Source: Microbacterium sp. Root180
Lineage (GTDB): Bacteria; Actinomycetota; Actinomycetes; Actinomycetales; Microbacteriaceae
NCBI RefSeq assembly: GCF_001428485.1
Contig: NZ_LMHS01000003.1
Location: forward strand, 1,465,679 to 1,529,678
Direction of reading: 5' to 3'
Length of the DNA: 64,000 bases
In this document: piece after piece, positions 38,132 to 46,799 of the stretch
Layout: every line of letters starts with the position of its first letter
Position numbering within the stretch: position 1 is the first letter of the stretch
The notes under the pieces: model-generated
The model's database searches: none
Told to the model about the DNA's origin: nothing
What the model saw: only the letters and a program-made list of their open reading frames with translations
Made by a program: the position numbers and the translations under genes

Positions 38132-38638
38132 ATGACTACTCTCGTGCTCACCGTGGTCGGCAGTGACCGCTCCGGGATCGTCGCGGCGGTCGCCGACGTC
38201 GTCGCCGCGCACGGCGGCAACTGGGAGACCAGCGAGCTGGCCGAGCTCGCGGGCGCGTTCGCAGGAATCGTCGAGGTGTCGGTCCCCGCCGACAGGGCGG
38301 ACGCTCTGCGCGCCGCGCTCTCGGGCCTCGAGGGGCTGCACACGGTTGCCGTGCAGGCGGGGGCGGACGCGCCGTCCTCGCCCCGGCAGCAGCTCGTGCT
38401 CCGCGTGCTGGGCAACGATCATCCCGGCATCGTGCGCGAGCTCTCCGCAGCGCTGAGCGCCCAGGGGGTGAGCATCGATCGCATGACGACGGAGACGCGG
38501 GATGCGGCGATGGCCGGCGGCCGACTCTTCGAGGCGACGGTCGTGGCTGCGGCTCCCGCCGATGTCGACGTCGCGGCGGTCGCGGCCGAGATCGAGCGCG
38601 TAGGCGCTGAGATACAGGTCGACGTCACCCTCGGGTGA
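38132..38638 (+). CDS. GcvR-like protein with two ACT domains
   Basis: 168 residues forming two tandem ACT domains: TLVLTVVGSDRSGIVAAVAD (residues 3-22) with GGNWETS, and QQLVLRVLGNDHPGIVRELS (about 90-109) with GVSIDRMTTE. This layout matches the glycine cleavage repressor-like family, small amino-acid-sensing regulators without a DNA-binding domain. The ligand is likely an amino acid but not defined. It is followed by a terminator and marks the edge of the surface locus on this side. Confidence 0.8.
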   Translation: MTTLVLTVVGSDRSGIVAAVADVVAAHGGNWETSELAELAGAFAGIVEVSVPADRADALRAALSGLEGLHTVAVQAGADAPSSPRQQLVLRVLGNDHPGIVRELSAALSAQGVSIDRMTTETRDAAMAGGRLFEATVVAAAPADVDVAAVAAEIERVGAEIQVDVTLG

Positions 38639-38646
38639 AAAGGTGT

Positions 38647-38690
38647 CGGCCCCCTCGGGAGCCGGTCTTCCCGGGCCCTCGAGGGGGCCG
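38647..38690 (+). terminator. terminator after the ACT-domain gene
   Basis: 11-bp perfect stem CGGCCCCCTCG (38647-38657) and CGAGGGGGCCG (38680-38690), 9 bases after the stop. The 22-base loop can fold further. No clear T tract. Confidence 0.65.
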
Positions 38691-38818
38691 TCCGCATCCC
38701 CATGCGGAAAGTCGCGCGGCCCCAGACCGCGTTCCCCCTTTTCGATGCGAACCTCGGGCCGACTCCCCAGAAGCCATGTCCCCAGATGCCCGGGATCCGC
38801 ATCAAGGACAATGTACCT

Positions 38819-38838
38819 TGTCCCCCATATGGGGGACA
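38819..38838. promoter_or_regulatory. perfect 20-bp palindrome
   Basis: TGTCCCCCATATGGGGGACA, fully symmetric. It lies between convergent genes (stops 38638 and 38913), within 55 bases of two CTGGGGA boxes (38764-38770 and 38779-38785, minus strand). The symmetry suggests a dimeric protein site. A half-site is at 28521-28530. Confidence 0.5.
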
Positions 38839-38912
38839 CCCCAAATCCGAAGAATTTCAGCATTTCTTGAGGTTGCGACAGCAGCGAGACGGAGGTCGCC
38901 AACGCGCGGGCG

Positions 38913-39935
38913 TCAGAACGCTGCGACGGGTGATGCAGGCTCGGGTCGCTTGGCTTTGAGCCGCATCGCGGGCTTCTCCACCAAGAACCACGATGCGATC
39001 GCGAGCGGGAACGTGAGCAGCGTCGCAGCCACAGCCATGAGCGCGACCTCGTCCACGCCTGAGTAGGCGACGACCTGCTGCGCGGGGAATGCGTAGATGT
39101 AGACGCCGTACGACACGTCATTGCGCAGCGCGAGTCGCGGCGTCTTGATGCTGGCTCCCGCGACCATGACGAGATACGCCACGGGGAGTGCGGCGAGCAG
39201 CCGATAGTTCGGGGTCAGCAGCGAAGCGATGAGCACCGCTCCGGCCACGGTCAGCGTCCACGCGTTGACGGGGATGCGATCCTTCCACTGCCACACCATC
39301 GCGCCGGCCAGAAACATCAGTCCGAATCTGGACCCCTGCGCCGCATACCAGTTGTCCACGACTCCGGCGGTGGTTGCCACTCCCACGGCGAGCGCCACGC
39401 CGAACAGGATGGTCGTCGTCCAACGCCACCGAAGGATTCCGACCAGCCCCAGCCCCATCACTCCGAGGTAGCAAAGGAACTCCCACCAGAGGGTCCACAG
39501 CGAACCGTTCCACACCCCCTCGTACGGAACTCCCAGTGGAGTCCCCGCGATGTCTTCTTGAAAGATCCGCAGCCCCGCGTTGTAGAGGACATAGGTGACG
39601 TTCTCCCCGCCCAGCACGCCGGCCGCGAGAGGAGCGATGACGAATGCCGTGACCAGGAGGCACACCCAGAATGCGGGGAGGATGCGCAGGGCGCGGGCGC
39701 GGAGGTAGCGCGCCCAGTTCGGGTCGCGCACCCAAGAGGCGACGATCAGGAACCCGCTGATTGCGAAGAACCCGTCCACCCCGATCTCCCCGACGAGCTG
39801 TCGGAGCGGCGCGTACTCGATGTCATGGCCAGTAAGAGGGAAACTGTGCCAACCGATCACCGTCACGGCGAGCGTGAGCCGGACGAAGTTGAGCGCGTTG
39901 CGCCGTGGGTCGAACATGGCCCCCAGTGACCGCAT
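38913..39935 (-). CDS. acyltransferase 3 family membrane protein
   Basis: 340 residues, about 10 membrane segments. ALNFVRLTLAVTVIGWHSFPL at the N-terminus carries the R-x10-H pattern of the family, followed by GVDGFFAISGFLI and YLRARALRILPAFW, as in OafA/NodX enzymes. These add acetyl or other acyl groups to sugars of exported glycans. The ATG at 39935 was chosen for GGGGGGAT 4-5 bases upstream; starting 19 codons earlier has no such support. It lies alone, next to the tRNAs, and probably decorates the polymer made by this locus. Confidence 0.85.
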   Translation of the reverse strand: MRSLGAMFDPRRNALNFVRLTLAVTVIGWHSFPLTGHDIEYAPLRQLVGEIGVDGFFAISGFLIVASWVRDPNWARYLRARALRILPAFWVCLLVTAFVIAPLAAGVLGGENVTYVLYNAGLRIFQEDIAGTPLGVPYEGVWNGSLWTLWWEFLCYLGVMGLGLVGILRWRWTTTILFGVALAVGVATTAGVVDNWYAAQGSRFGLMFLAGAMVWQWKDRIPVNAWTLTVAGAVLIASLLTPNYRLLAALPVAYLVMVAGASIKTPRLALRNDVSYGVYIYAFPAQQVVAYSGVDEVALMAVAATLLTFPLAIASWFLVEKPAMRLKAKRPEPASPVAAF

Positions 39936-40060
39936 GTGATCCCCCCAGATCGAATGCCCCACGGTACACCCGATCCGACGGGGGTCGCCCACCCGGTTGC
40001 TGCGGCGCGAACCGGTGCGACGTCGGTCTCGCTCGAGCGGCGGGCGGCGTCGCCGGGAAA

Positions 40061-40100
40061 TGAAGAAACCCCCTCCATGTAGAAGCTAGGAGAGGGTTTC
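40061..40100 (-). terminator. intrinsic terminator of the tRNA cluster
   Basis: GAAACCCCCTCC (40065-40076) pairs with GGAGAGGGTTTC (40089-40100) with one mismatch. On the minus strand it is followed by TTCATTT. It lies 3 bases downstream of tRNA-Phe. Confidence 0.8.
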
Positions 40101-40102
40101 AG

Positions 40103-40175
40103 TGGCTCCGACCGGCATCGATCCGGTGACCTTTCGATTTTCAGTCGAACGCTCTACCAACTGAGCTACAGAGCC
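40103..40175 (-). tRNA. tRNA-Phe (GAA)
   Basis: 73 nt on the minus strand: acceptor GGCTCTG..CGGAGCC-A, D-arm AGCTCAGTTGGTAGAGC, anticodon loop CTGAAAA with GAA, T-arm CCGGATCGATGCCGG. No CCA is encoded. Third of three tRNAs in the same direction. Confidence 0.95.
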
Positions 40176-40247
40176 GCACGGCGTGTGAACCCACGATCGC
40201 CGTGTCCGAGACGAAAGGCCCTTCGAAAAGGGCCCGTCGCTGTGGAG

Positions 40248-40321
40248 CGACCCTGACGGGACTTGAACCCGCGACCTCCGCCGTGACAGGGCGGCACGCT
40301 AACCAACTGCGCTACAGGGCC
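40248..40321 (-). tRNA. tRNA-Asp (GTC)
   Basis: 74 nt: acceptor GGCCCTG with CAGGGTC-G, D-arm AGCGCAGTTGGTTAGCGT, anticodon loop CTGTCAC with GTC, T-loop TTCAAGT. Lies between tRNA-Glu and tRNA-Phe. Confidence 0.95.
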
Positions 40322-40348
40322 ATGCTTGTTAAGTTGTGTGGTTCGGAG

Positions 40349-40421
40349 TGACCCCAACGGGATTCGAACCCGTGCTACCGCCGTGAAAGGGCGGCGTCCT
40401 AGGCCGCTAAACGATGGGGCC
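40349..40421 (-). tRNA. tRNA-Glu (TTC)
   Basis: 73 nt: acceptor GGCCCCA with TGGGGTC-A, anticodon loop CTTTCAC with TTC, T-loop TTCGAAT. First gene of the leftward Glu-Asp-Phe cluster. Confidence 0.95.
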
Positions 40422-40582
40422 GGGTGAACCCAGGGGCTCACGCTTACCGAGGGTCAAGCATACGCAATGGATCTGGAATGCGCCAATCGAGGGCGTGGCG
40501 TGCTTGTGCGGATGCCGGTGCCGGATGACACTGGCTGAGGGACCGCTCTCCCGATGCGGCGACACGCAGGACAGCGGTCCGG

Positions 40583-40610
40583 TTGCGAATGTGACTGATG
40601 TTGCTAATGT
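40583..40610 (+). promoter_or_regulatory. candidate promoter of the M23 peptidase gene
   Basis: TTGCGA (40583-40588), 16-base spacer, TAATGT (40605-40610) in a locally AT-richer stretch 32 bases before the start codon. Confidence 0.4.
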
Positions 40611-40641
40611 GAAAGACGTCGACGTCACGAGGGGAGTTCCG

Positions 40642-41991
40642 GTGGAAACGGATGACGCCCTCGACGAGTGCGGCTGCGCACCGTCTCCCCGGGAGCGCCG
40701 ACAGCTCTGGCCGCAGATGAGCCGTCGCGGTGCGCTCGGCCTCGGCGCGATCGGGATCGCCACGCTGGGTGCGCTGGGCGGACCGCTCATCGCTCCCGCG
40801 TTCGCGGCCGACTATCCGTCGTGGGACGACGTCGTTCGCGCCAAGTCGAATCAGGCGGCCAAGAAGGCGCAGGTCACGAAGATCCAGGGCCTCATCGCGG
40901 CGCTCGCCGACGACGTCGCGGCCAAGCAGGCGCTCGCCGAACAGGCCGCCACCGAGTTCTACGTCGCGCAGGAGGCGTACTTCGACGCGGCCTACCGGTC
41001 GGAGCAGCTCCAGCTGCAGGCCGACGAACAGGCCCGGACCGCCGTGGACGCGGCCAACAAGGCCGGACGCGTCGCCGCGCAGCTCTACCGCAATGGCGGA
41101 GACGACACCTCGCTGCAGCTTTTCTTCGCGGGCTCTGCCGCGGGCGCCGACGACCTGCTTGCCCGCCTCGGCACGATGGACAAGCTCGTCGAGCGCAACC
41201 AGGCCGTCTACGCCGAGGCGGTGACCGCACGCGACTCCGCCCAGAGCCTCTCCGACCAGGCCGAGGTCCAGCGCGCCGAGCGCGACCGGCTGCAGACGAT
41301 CGCCCAGGAGAAGATGATCGCGTCGCAGCGCGCGGCCGAGGCCGCCCAGGCGGCGCTCGAGACGCAGCAGAGCAAGCAGGTCGAGCTCGAGGCGCAGCTC
41401 GCCGCGCTCAGCGACACCACCCGGCGCACGGTCGCGCAGTACCAGGCCGGCGTCCGCGCCCGCGAGGAAGCGGCGCGCAAGGCACGTGAAGAGGCCGAGC
41501 GCCGCGCCCGCGAGGAGGCTGAGAAGCTCAACCAGGGCGGCGGTGGCGGAGGCGGCGGAGGGATCGGCGGCGCCGGCTGGGCGCGCCCGTCCGCCGGCTG
41601 GCAGACCTCCGGCTACGGTCCCCGCAGCGTGATCTGCGGCAACGGCCAGTGCACCTCGGGTTTCCATCGCGGAGTCGACCTCGGCGCGGGCTGCGGCGCG
41701 GGCATCTACGCCGCGACGTCGGGCACCGTGCTCTACGCCGGATGGAACGCGGGCGGCTACGGCAACTACATCCGCATCGAGCACGGCGGCGGCATCGGCA
41801 CCGGGTACGCGCACATCCGTCCCGGCGGGATCTTCGTGCGCTCGGGTCAGTGGGTCAACGCCGGCCAGCTCATCGCCAGCGTGGGCAACACCGGAGCCTC
41901 AGCCGGCTGCCACCTCCACTTCGAGGTGTACAGCAACGGCGTCCCGATCAACCCGGTCCCGTTCATGGGGGCACGAGGCATCTCGGTCTGA
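40642..41991 (+). CDS. Tat-signal M23 metallopeptidase with coiled coil (murein hydrolase activator-like)
   Basis: 449 residues from the GTG at 40642, chosen for AGGGGAG 7 bases upstream. MSRRGALGLGAIG (twin arginine 28-29) followed by a hydrophobic stretch and AFA cleavage site suggests Tat export. Residues about 65-330 are a long Ala/Gln/Arg/Glu-rich coiled coil, then a Gly run. The C-terminal M23 domain has HRGVDLGAGC (about 342) and HLHFEV (about 423), the His/Asp and HxH zinc ligands of lysostaphin-like endopeptidases. The domain arrangement resembles EnvC/NlpD-type proteins acting on peptidoglycan at division. Activator versus active enzyme is open; the ligands look complete. Confidence 0.87.
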   Translation: METDDALDECGCAPSPRERRQLWPQMSRRGALGLGAIGIATLGALGGPLIAPAFAADYPSWDDVVRAKSNQAAKKAQVTKIQGLIAALADDVAAKQALAEQAATEFYVAQEAYFDAAYRSEQLQLQADEQARTAVDAANKAGRVAAQLYRNGGDDTSLQLFFAGSAAGADDLLARLGTMDKLVERNQAVYAEAVTARDSAQSLSDQAEVQRAERDRLQTIAQEKMIASQRAAEAAQAALETQQSKQVELEAQLAALSDTTRRTVAQYQAGVRAREEAARKAREEAERRAREEAEKLNQGGGGGGGGGIGGAGWARPSAGWQTSGYGPRSVICGNGQCTSGFHRGVDLGAGCGAGIYAATSGTVLYAGWNAGGYGNYIRIEHGGGIGTGYAHIRPGGIFVRSGQWVNAGQLIASVGNTGASAGCHLHFEVYSNGVPINPVPFMGARGISV

Positions 41992-42011
41992 CGCTCGGGC
42001 CCGAAACGCGA

Positions 42012-42041
42012 GAAGAGCGGATGCCGAAGCATCCGCTCTTC
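42012..42041. terminator. bidirectional terminator between M23 and ppa genes
   Basis: 13-bp perfect stem GAAGAGCGGATGC (42012-42024) and GCATCCGCTCTTC (42029-42041), CGAA tetraloop, between convergent stops. The stem sequence is repeated in the terminator after clpC. Confidence 0.85.
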
Positions 42042-42052
42042 GCGTCGACTGA

Positions 42053-42589
42053 CTAGTCGAGGGTGCTGGGGGCGATGCCCTCGCCCTGCGTGCGGGTCTC
42101 GCCCTCGTGCTCCTTGAAGCGGTCGAACGCCTCGCCGACGAGTCGCTCGGCCTCGGCGGCATCCGCCCACTCGTCGACCTTGACCCACTTGTTGGGCTCG
42201 AGGTCCTTGTAGTGCTCGAAGAAGTGCGCGATCTCCTTCTGGAGGTACTCGGAGATGTCGCCGACGTCCTGGATGTGCGCCCAGCGCGGGTCCTTGGCGA
42301 GCACCGCCACGACCTTGTCGTCGCCGCCGGCCTCGTCGCTCATCTTGAGGACGCCGACGGGGCGGACGCTCGCGAGGATGCCGGGAGCGAGATCGACGTC
42401 GAGGATGACCAGCACGTCGAGCGGGTCGCCGTCCTCGCCGAGGGTGTTCTCGAAGAACCCGTAGTTGGTGGGGTAGCCCATCGGCGTGTAGAGGATGCGG
42501 TCGAGGAACACGCGGCCTGTGCCGTGGTCGACCTCGTACTTCACGCGGCTGCCCCGCGGGATCTCGATGACGGCGTCGTACGCGCCCAT
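42053..42589 (-). CDS. ppa: inorganic pyrophosphatase
   Basis: 178 residues, family I soluble enzyme hydrolysing pyrophosphate to two phosphates in the cytoplasm, pulling biosynthetic reactions forward. Key parts: [36 protein letters not shown] with the metal-binding D-G-D-P-L-D-V core, and the later KDPRW. The length is normal. ATG with AAGGAG six bases upstream. Convergent with the M23 gene; in mycobacteria ppa also lies near tilS and hpt. Confidence 0.95.
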   Translation of the reverse strand: MGAYDAVIEIPRGSRVKYEVDHGTGRVFLDRILYTPMGYPTNYGFFENTLGEDGDPLDVLVILDVDLAPGILASVRPVGVLKMSDEAGGDDKVVAVLAKDPRWAHIQDVGDISEYLQKEIAHFFEHYKDLEPNKWVKVDEWADAAEAERLVGEAFDRFKEHEGETRTQGEGIAPSTLD

Positions 42590-42645
42590 GGTGGTACTCC
42601 TTCGGAAGACGGTGGGATGCCGCCGCCCAGCCTAGTCGCGCTCGC

Positions 42646-42749
42646 CCGGCGCATAACTCCTGCACTTTCGTGCCCCGGGGCCGGTCGGGGGCCCGGTTCG
42701 AGGCCGGCTGGCCGCGATCGGCGCCGGATGTGCAGGAGTTATGCGCCGG
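42646..42749. repeat. 104-bp element with perfect 20-bp terminal inverted repeats
   Basis: CCGGCGCATAACTCCTGCAC (42646-42665) is exactly reverse-complemented at 42730-42749, with 64 GC-rich bases between. It fills most of the gap between the divergent ppa and tilS genes. It looks like a REP/MITE-type element; no coding capacity or target-site duplication was seen. Confidence 0.75.
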
Positions 42750-42825
42750 CGGCGCAGGCGACGCCCGACATCGGCCGTGCTCGCCCTGCGGCGTGCTGTC
42801 GCGGCAGCGCGGGTACGGTGGGCGG

Positions 42826-43833
42826 GTGAGCGACCGCAGACCCGGACTCGACCCCGCCGTCGCCGAGGTGCGTCGCGCGGTGCGAGAGGCGCTGACCGGA
42901 CTCGCCGAAGGGTCGGTCGTCGTCGTGGCCCTCTCCGGCGGGGCCGATTCGCTGGCGCTCGCCGCGGCGGCCGCGTTCGAAGCCCCGAAGGCCGGCGTGC
43001 GGGTCGTGTCCGTGACGGTCGACCACGGGCTGCAGGAGGGATCAGCGGATGCCGCGGCCGCCGCCGCGGCGCAGGCTCGGCACTTCGGGATCGAGGCGCG
43101 GATCGTGCGCGTCACCGTCGAGGCCGGCGGCGGTCCCGAGGCCGCGGCGCGCTCCGCGCGCTACGCGGCGCTGCGGGACGAGGCATCCGCTCTCCGCGCC
43201 GCCGCGATCCTGACCGGCCACACGCTCGACGACCAGGCCGAGACCGTTCTCCTGGGTCTGGCTCGGGGTGCGGGCGCGTCCAGCCTGCAGGGGATGGCGG
43301 CCGCCGGTGACCTCGACGGTGTGGCGCTGCTGCGGCCGCTCCTGGGGGTTCGCCGCGTGACGACCCGCGCCGCGTGCGCCGCGGAGGGCCTCGTCCCGTG
43401 GGACGACCCGCACAATGCCGATCCGCGTTTCGCGCGGGTGCGCGTGCGCCGGACCGTGCTGCCCCTGCTCGAGGCCGAGCTCGGGCCGGGCATCGCCGAG
43501 GCGCTGGCCCGCACGGCCGCGCAGCTGCGCGAGGACGCCGAGGCCTTCGACGAGATGATCGACGAGACGATCGAGGACATCGTCGAGCACGTCGAGGCCG
43601 GCATCTCGGTGTCGGCCGGCGCGCTCGCGGCGAACCCCGCGGCGCTGCGGCATCGGATCATCCGGCACGTCGTCGCGAGCGAGTTCCATCAGAGCCTCAC
43701 CCGTGTGCAGACGCTCGAGGTCGCACGGCTGGTGACCGACTGGTCGGGGCAGGGGCCCATCGACCTGCCCGGATGCCGCGCGCAACGCGTCGGCGGGCGC
43801 ATCGAGTTCACCGCACGGGCCGCATCCGACTGA
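42826..43833 (+). CDS. tilS: tRNA(Ile)-lysidine synthase
   Basis: 335 residues. ALSGGADSLALA (about 36-47) is the PP-loop that activates C34 of the tRNA-Ile CAU anticodon for lysine addition, changing decoding from AUG to AUA. Also seen: TVDHGLQ, TGHTLDDQAETVLLGL and RPLLGVRR. GTG start at 42826; a longer reading would run into the inverted-repeat element. Shorter than the E. coli enzyme, as usual in actinobacteria. It is followed by hpt and ftsH, a very conserved order. Confidence 0.92.
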   Translation: MSDRRPGLDPAVAEVRRAVREALTGLAEGSVVVVALSGGADSLALAAAAAFEAPKAGVRVVSVTVDHGLQEGSADAAAAAAAQARHFGIEARIVRVTVEAGGGPEAAARSARYAALRDEASALRAAAILTGHTLDDQAETVLLGLARGAGASSLQGMAAAGDLDGVALLRPLLGVRRVTTRAACAAEGLVPWDDPHNADPRFARVRVRRTVLPLLEAELGPGIAEALARTAAQLREDAEAFDEMIDETIEDIVEHVEAGISVSAGALAANPAALRHRIIRHVVASEFHQSLTRVQTLEVARLVTDWSGQGPIDLPGCRAQRVGGRIEFTARAASD

Positions 43834-43960
43834 CCGACCGGCCGTGCGCTGCAGTTCCCGTCGACCGCTGCGGCGCGCGACGCCGCGCTCGTCGGGATGT
43901 GCCGCGCCAGCCACCGGGACACCGAAATCGGATCCTGGGGGTTCCGCCTAGACTCTGTCC

Positions 43961-44512
43961 ATGCGTGCGGCCGACATCCAGAGCGAACTGACCGAGATCC
44001 TCGTCACCGAGGAGCAGATCCTGGCGAAGCTCGAGGAGATCGGCGCACGCGTCGCCGTCGACTACGAGGGGAAGGACCTTCTTCTCGTGGGGGTGCTCAA
44101 GGGCGCGATCATGGTGATGGCCGACTTCTCACGCACCCTGCCCAAGACCGCGCCGATGGACTGGATGGCGGTGTCATCGTACGGCGCCGGCACGAAGTCC
44201 AGCGGTGTCGTGCAGATCCGGAAGGACCTCGACACCGACCTCCACGACAAGCACGTGCTGATCGTCGAGGACATCATCGATTCCGGCCTCACCCTGAGCT
44301 GGCTCCTCGAGAACTTCGAGTCGCGCGGTGCCGCCTCGATCGAGGTCTTCGCGCTGCTGCGCAAGCCGGATGCCGCCAAGGTCCAGGTCGACTGCAAGTA
44401 CGTGGGATTCGACATCCCGAACGAGTTCGTCGTCGGCTACGGCCTCGACTACGACGAGAAGTACCGCAACCTGCGCGACGTCGCGGTCCTCGCGCCTCAC
44501 GTCTACTCCTAG
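43961..44512 (+). CDS. hpt: hypoxanthine phosphoribosyltransferase
   Basis: 183 residues. It makes IMP and GMP from hypoxanthine and guanine with PRPP (purine salvage). VLIVEDIIDSGLTL is the PRPP-binding motif, VGVLKGAIMVMADFSR and MDWMAVSSYGAGTKSSG form the substrate loops, and GYGLDYDEKYRNL is the C-terminal signature. Normal length. It lies 127 bases after tilS in the standard tilS-hpt-ftsH order. Confidence 0.95.
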   Translation: MRAADIQSELTEILVTEEQILAKLEEIGARVAVDYEGKDLLLVGVLKGAIMVMADFSRTLPKTAPMDWMAVSSYGAGTKSSGVVQIRKDLDTDLHDKHVLIVEDIIDSGLTLSWLLENFESRGAASIEVFALLRKPDAAKVQVDCKYVGFDIPNEFVVGYGLDYDEKYRNLRDVAVLAPHVYS

Positions 44513-44600
44513 AACGACCCGCCGCGGGTTCCTCCCGGCGTCTCGCCCGACAGGGCATCCCGCGCAGCGCCGCGGCGCGACGGCGCGATTACGCCGGAGG

Positions 44601-44645
44601 CGTGTTTCGACACGCTCGCTGGCGCTCGCTGCTCAACAACCGGTT
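44601..44645. repeat. REP-like intergenic palindromic repeat
   Basis: A stretch around TTTCGACACGCTCGCTGGCG with GAGCGAGC-type symmetry and a CTCAACAACCGG end, between hpt and ftsH. From memory, similar TTTCGA...CTCAAC...CCGG repeats are common between genes in Microbacteriaceae; a genome search is needed to confirm. Confidence 0.5.
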
Positions 44646-44783
44646 CGGCGTCGGCTTACGCCGTCGGCGAATGCACAGTCAGCGCCTAGGAACGCCGCGA
44701 TACCCTGAATCCACCGTCGCCGAGGCATCCGTGCGCCCCGAGGCGGGTTCGTCGACGAAAGGGACCGGGCTCGCGCCCGCACC

Positions 44784-46790
44784 ATGGACTTCAAGAAGAT
44801 CACCCGCAACCCGCTCTTCTACGTCCTGCTGATCGGGGTCTTCCTCATCGTGGGGTTCTCGCTCATCTCGAGCTTGAACGGCGCGAAGCAGATCTCGACG
44901 CAGGAGGGGCTCGAACTGCTCGGCGGAGACACCGTCGTTGAGGTGCTGAACACCGACGGCGATCAGCGCGTCGACATGAAGCTCTCCGACGAGTACGAGG
45001 GTGCGAAGGACGTGCAGTTCTACTACGTCCAGGCCCGTGCCGACGAGGTGGTCGCGGCGATCGACGCCGCCGACCCGAAGGACGGCTTCGACGATGCCGT
45101 GCCGCGCGCAACCTGGTTCGACGGGTTCATCTCGCTGCTCATCCCGATCCTGCTGCTGGGTCTGCTGTTCTGGTTCCTGCTGTCTTCGGCCCAGGGCGGG
45201 GGAAGCAAGGTCATGCAGTTCGGCAAGTCCCGGGCGAAGCTCGTGACCAAGGAGATGCCGCAGGTCACGTTCGCCGACGTCGCCGGCGCCGACGAGGCCA
45301 TCGAGGAGCTCGAAGAGATCAAGGACTTCCTCAAAGACCCGGCCAGGTTCCAGGCCGTGGGCGCCCGCATCCCGAAGGGCGTGCTGCTGTACGGCCCCCC
45401 GGGAACCGGCAAGACGCTCCTCGCCCGCGCGGTCGCCGGCGAGGCGGGCGTGCCGTTCTACTCGATCTCGGGGTCGGACTTCGTCGAGATGTTCGTCGGC
45501 GTCGGTGCGAGCCGCGTGCGCGACCTGTTCAACCAGGCGAAGGAGACCTCGCCCGCGATCATCTTCATCGACGAGATCGACGCGGTCGGCCGCCACCGCG
45601 GCGCCGGCATGGGCGGCGGGCACGACGAGCGCGAGCAGACGCTGAACCAGATGCTCGTCGAGATGGACGGCTTCGACCCGAAGGCGAACGTGATCGTGAT
45701 CGCGGCGACGAACCGCCCCGACATCCTCGACCCGGCTCTGCTGCGCCCTGGACGCTTCGACCGTCAGATCGGCGTCGACGCGCCCGATCTTCGCGGCCGC
45801 CAGCGCATCCTCGAGGTGCACGGCCGCGGCAAGCCGCTGGCCGACGGTGTCGACCTCGAGGTCGTCGCCCGCAAGACACCCGGATTCACCGGAGCCGATC
45901 TCGCGAACGTCCTCAACGAGGCCGCCCTGCTGACGGCTCGTTCGAACGCGCAGCTGATCGACAACCGCGCCCTCGACGAGGCGATCGACCGCGTGATCGC
46001 GGGTCCGCAGCGGCGCACGCGCGTGATGAAGGACAAGGAGAAGCTGATCACGGCGTACCACGAGGGCGGGCACGCCCTGGTCGCCGCCGCGATGAACCAC
46101 AGCGACCCGGTGACGAAGATCACGATCCTGCCGCGTGGCAAGGCCCTGGGCTACACCATGGTGATGCCGCTCGACGACAAGTACTCCATCACCCGCAACG
46201 AGCTGCAGGACCAGCTCGCGTGGGCGATGGGCGGCCGTGTCGCAGAGGAGGTCGTGTTCCACGATCCGACCACCGGCGCCTCGAACGACATCGAGAAGGC
46301 GACGAGCATCGCCCGCCGCATGGTGACCGAGTACGGCATGACCACGGAGGTCGGACCGGTCAAGCTCGGCCAGTCCTCTGGCGAGGTCTTCATGGGCCGC
46401 GACATGGGTCATGGCCGCGATTTCTCGGAGCGGGTGGCGGAGCGCGTCGACGCGCAGGTGCGCGCACTCCTCGAGCAGGCGCACAACGAGGCGTACCACG
46501 TGATCAACGAGAACCGCGACGTGCTCGACCGGCTCGCGCTGGAGCTGCTCGAGAAGGAGACGCTGGACCACCTCGAGATCGCCGAGATCTTCGAAGACGT
46601 CACGCGCCTGCCTCCTCGGCCGCAGTGGCTCTCCAGCGAGCAGCGCCCGGTGTCGGTCCTGCCCCCCGTGCAGGTTCCTGTGCGCGGCGAGCCCGTCGGC
46701 GCGGCCGTGCAGGAAGAGGCCGAGCAGCCGGTGCCCGAGAAGGCCGCCCAGCGCCGCCCCAGCGGTCAGGCGCGTCCCGCGACCGCGTAG
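44784..46790 (+). CDS. ftsH: ATP-dependent zinc metalloprotease FtsH
   Basis: 668 residues, membrane-bound AAA protease that degrades misfolded and regulatory proteins. Two membrane segments (about 10-32 and 113-133) flank the extracytoplasmic part. AAA domain: [19 protein letters not shown] and the second region of homology [17 protein letters not shown]. Protease zinc site HEGGH (about 425). The C-terminal tail is Pro/Gln/Glu-rich, as in other actinobacterial copies. It begins 271 bases after hpt and ends 9 bases before folE. Confidence 0.96.
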   Translation: MDFKKITRNPLFYVLLIGVFLIVGFSLISSLNGAKQISTQEGLELLGGDTVVEVLNTDGDQRVDMKLSDEYEGAKDVQFYYVQARADEVVAAIDAADPKDGFDDAVPRATWFDGFISLLIPILLLGLLFWFLLSSAQGGGSKVMQFGKSRAKLVTKEMPQVTFADVAGADEAIEELEEIKDFLKDPARFQAVGARIPKGVLLYGPPGTGKTLLARAVAGEAGVPFYSISGSDFVEMFVGVGASRVRDLFNQAKETSPAIIFIDEIDAVGRHRGAGMGGGHDEREQTLNQMLVEMDGFDPKANVIVIAATNRPDILDPALLRPGRFDRQIGVDAPDLRGRQRILEVHGRGKPLADGVDLEVVARKTPGFTGADLANVLNEAALLTARSNAQLIDNRALDEAIDRVIAGPQRRTRVMKDKEKLITAYHEGGHALVAAAMNHSDPVTKITILPRGKALGYTMVMPLDDKYSITRNELQDQLAWAMGGRVAEEVVFHDPTTGASNDIEKATSIARRMVTEYGMTTEVGPVKLGQSSGEVFMGRDMGHGRDFSERVAERVDAQVRALLEQAHNEAYHVINENRDVLDRLALELLEKETLDHLEIAEIFEDVTRLPPRPQWLSSEQRPVSVLPPVQVPVRGEPVGAAVQEEAEQPVPEKAAQRRPSGQARPATA

Positions 46791-46799
46791 GCTCGGCCC

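Noticed and set aside
40103..40421. tRNA cluster as an attachment site of an integrated element
   Set aside because: No integrase gene nearby and I saw no repeated tRNA 3' end in the window.
42646..42749. Intrinsic terminator for ppa or tilS
   Set aside because: It lies upstream of both genes (divergent starts) and the arms are 64 bases apart.
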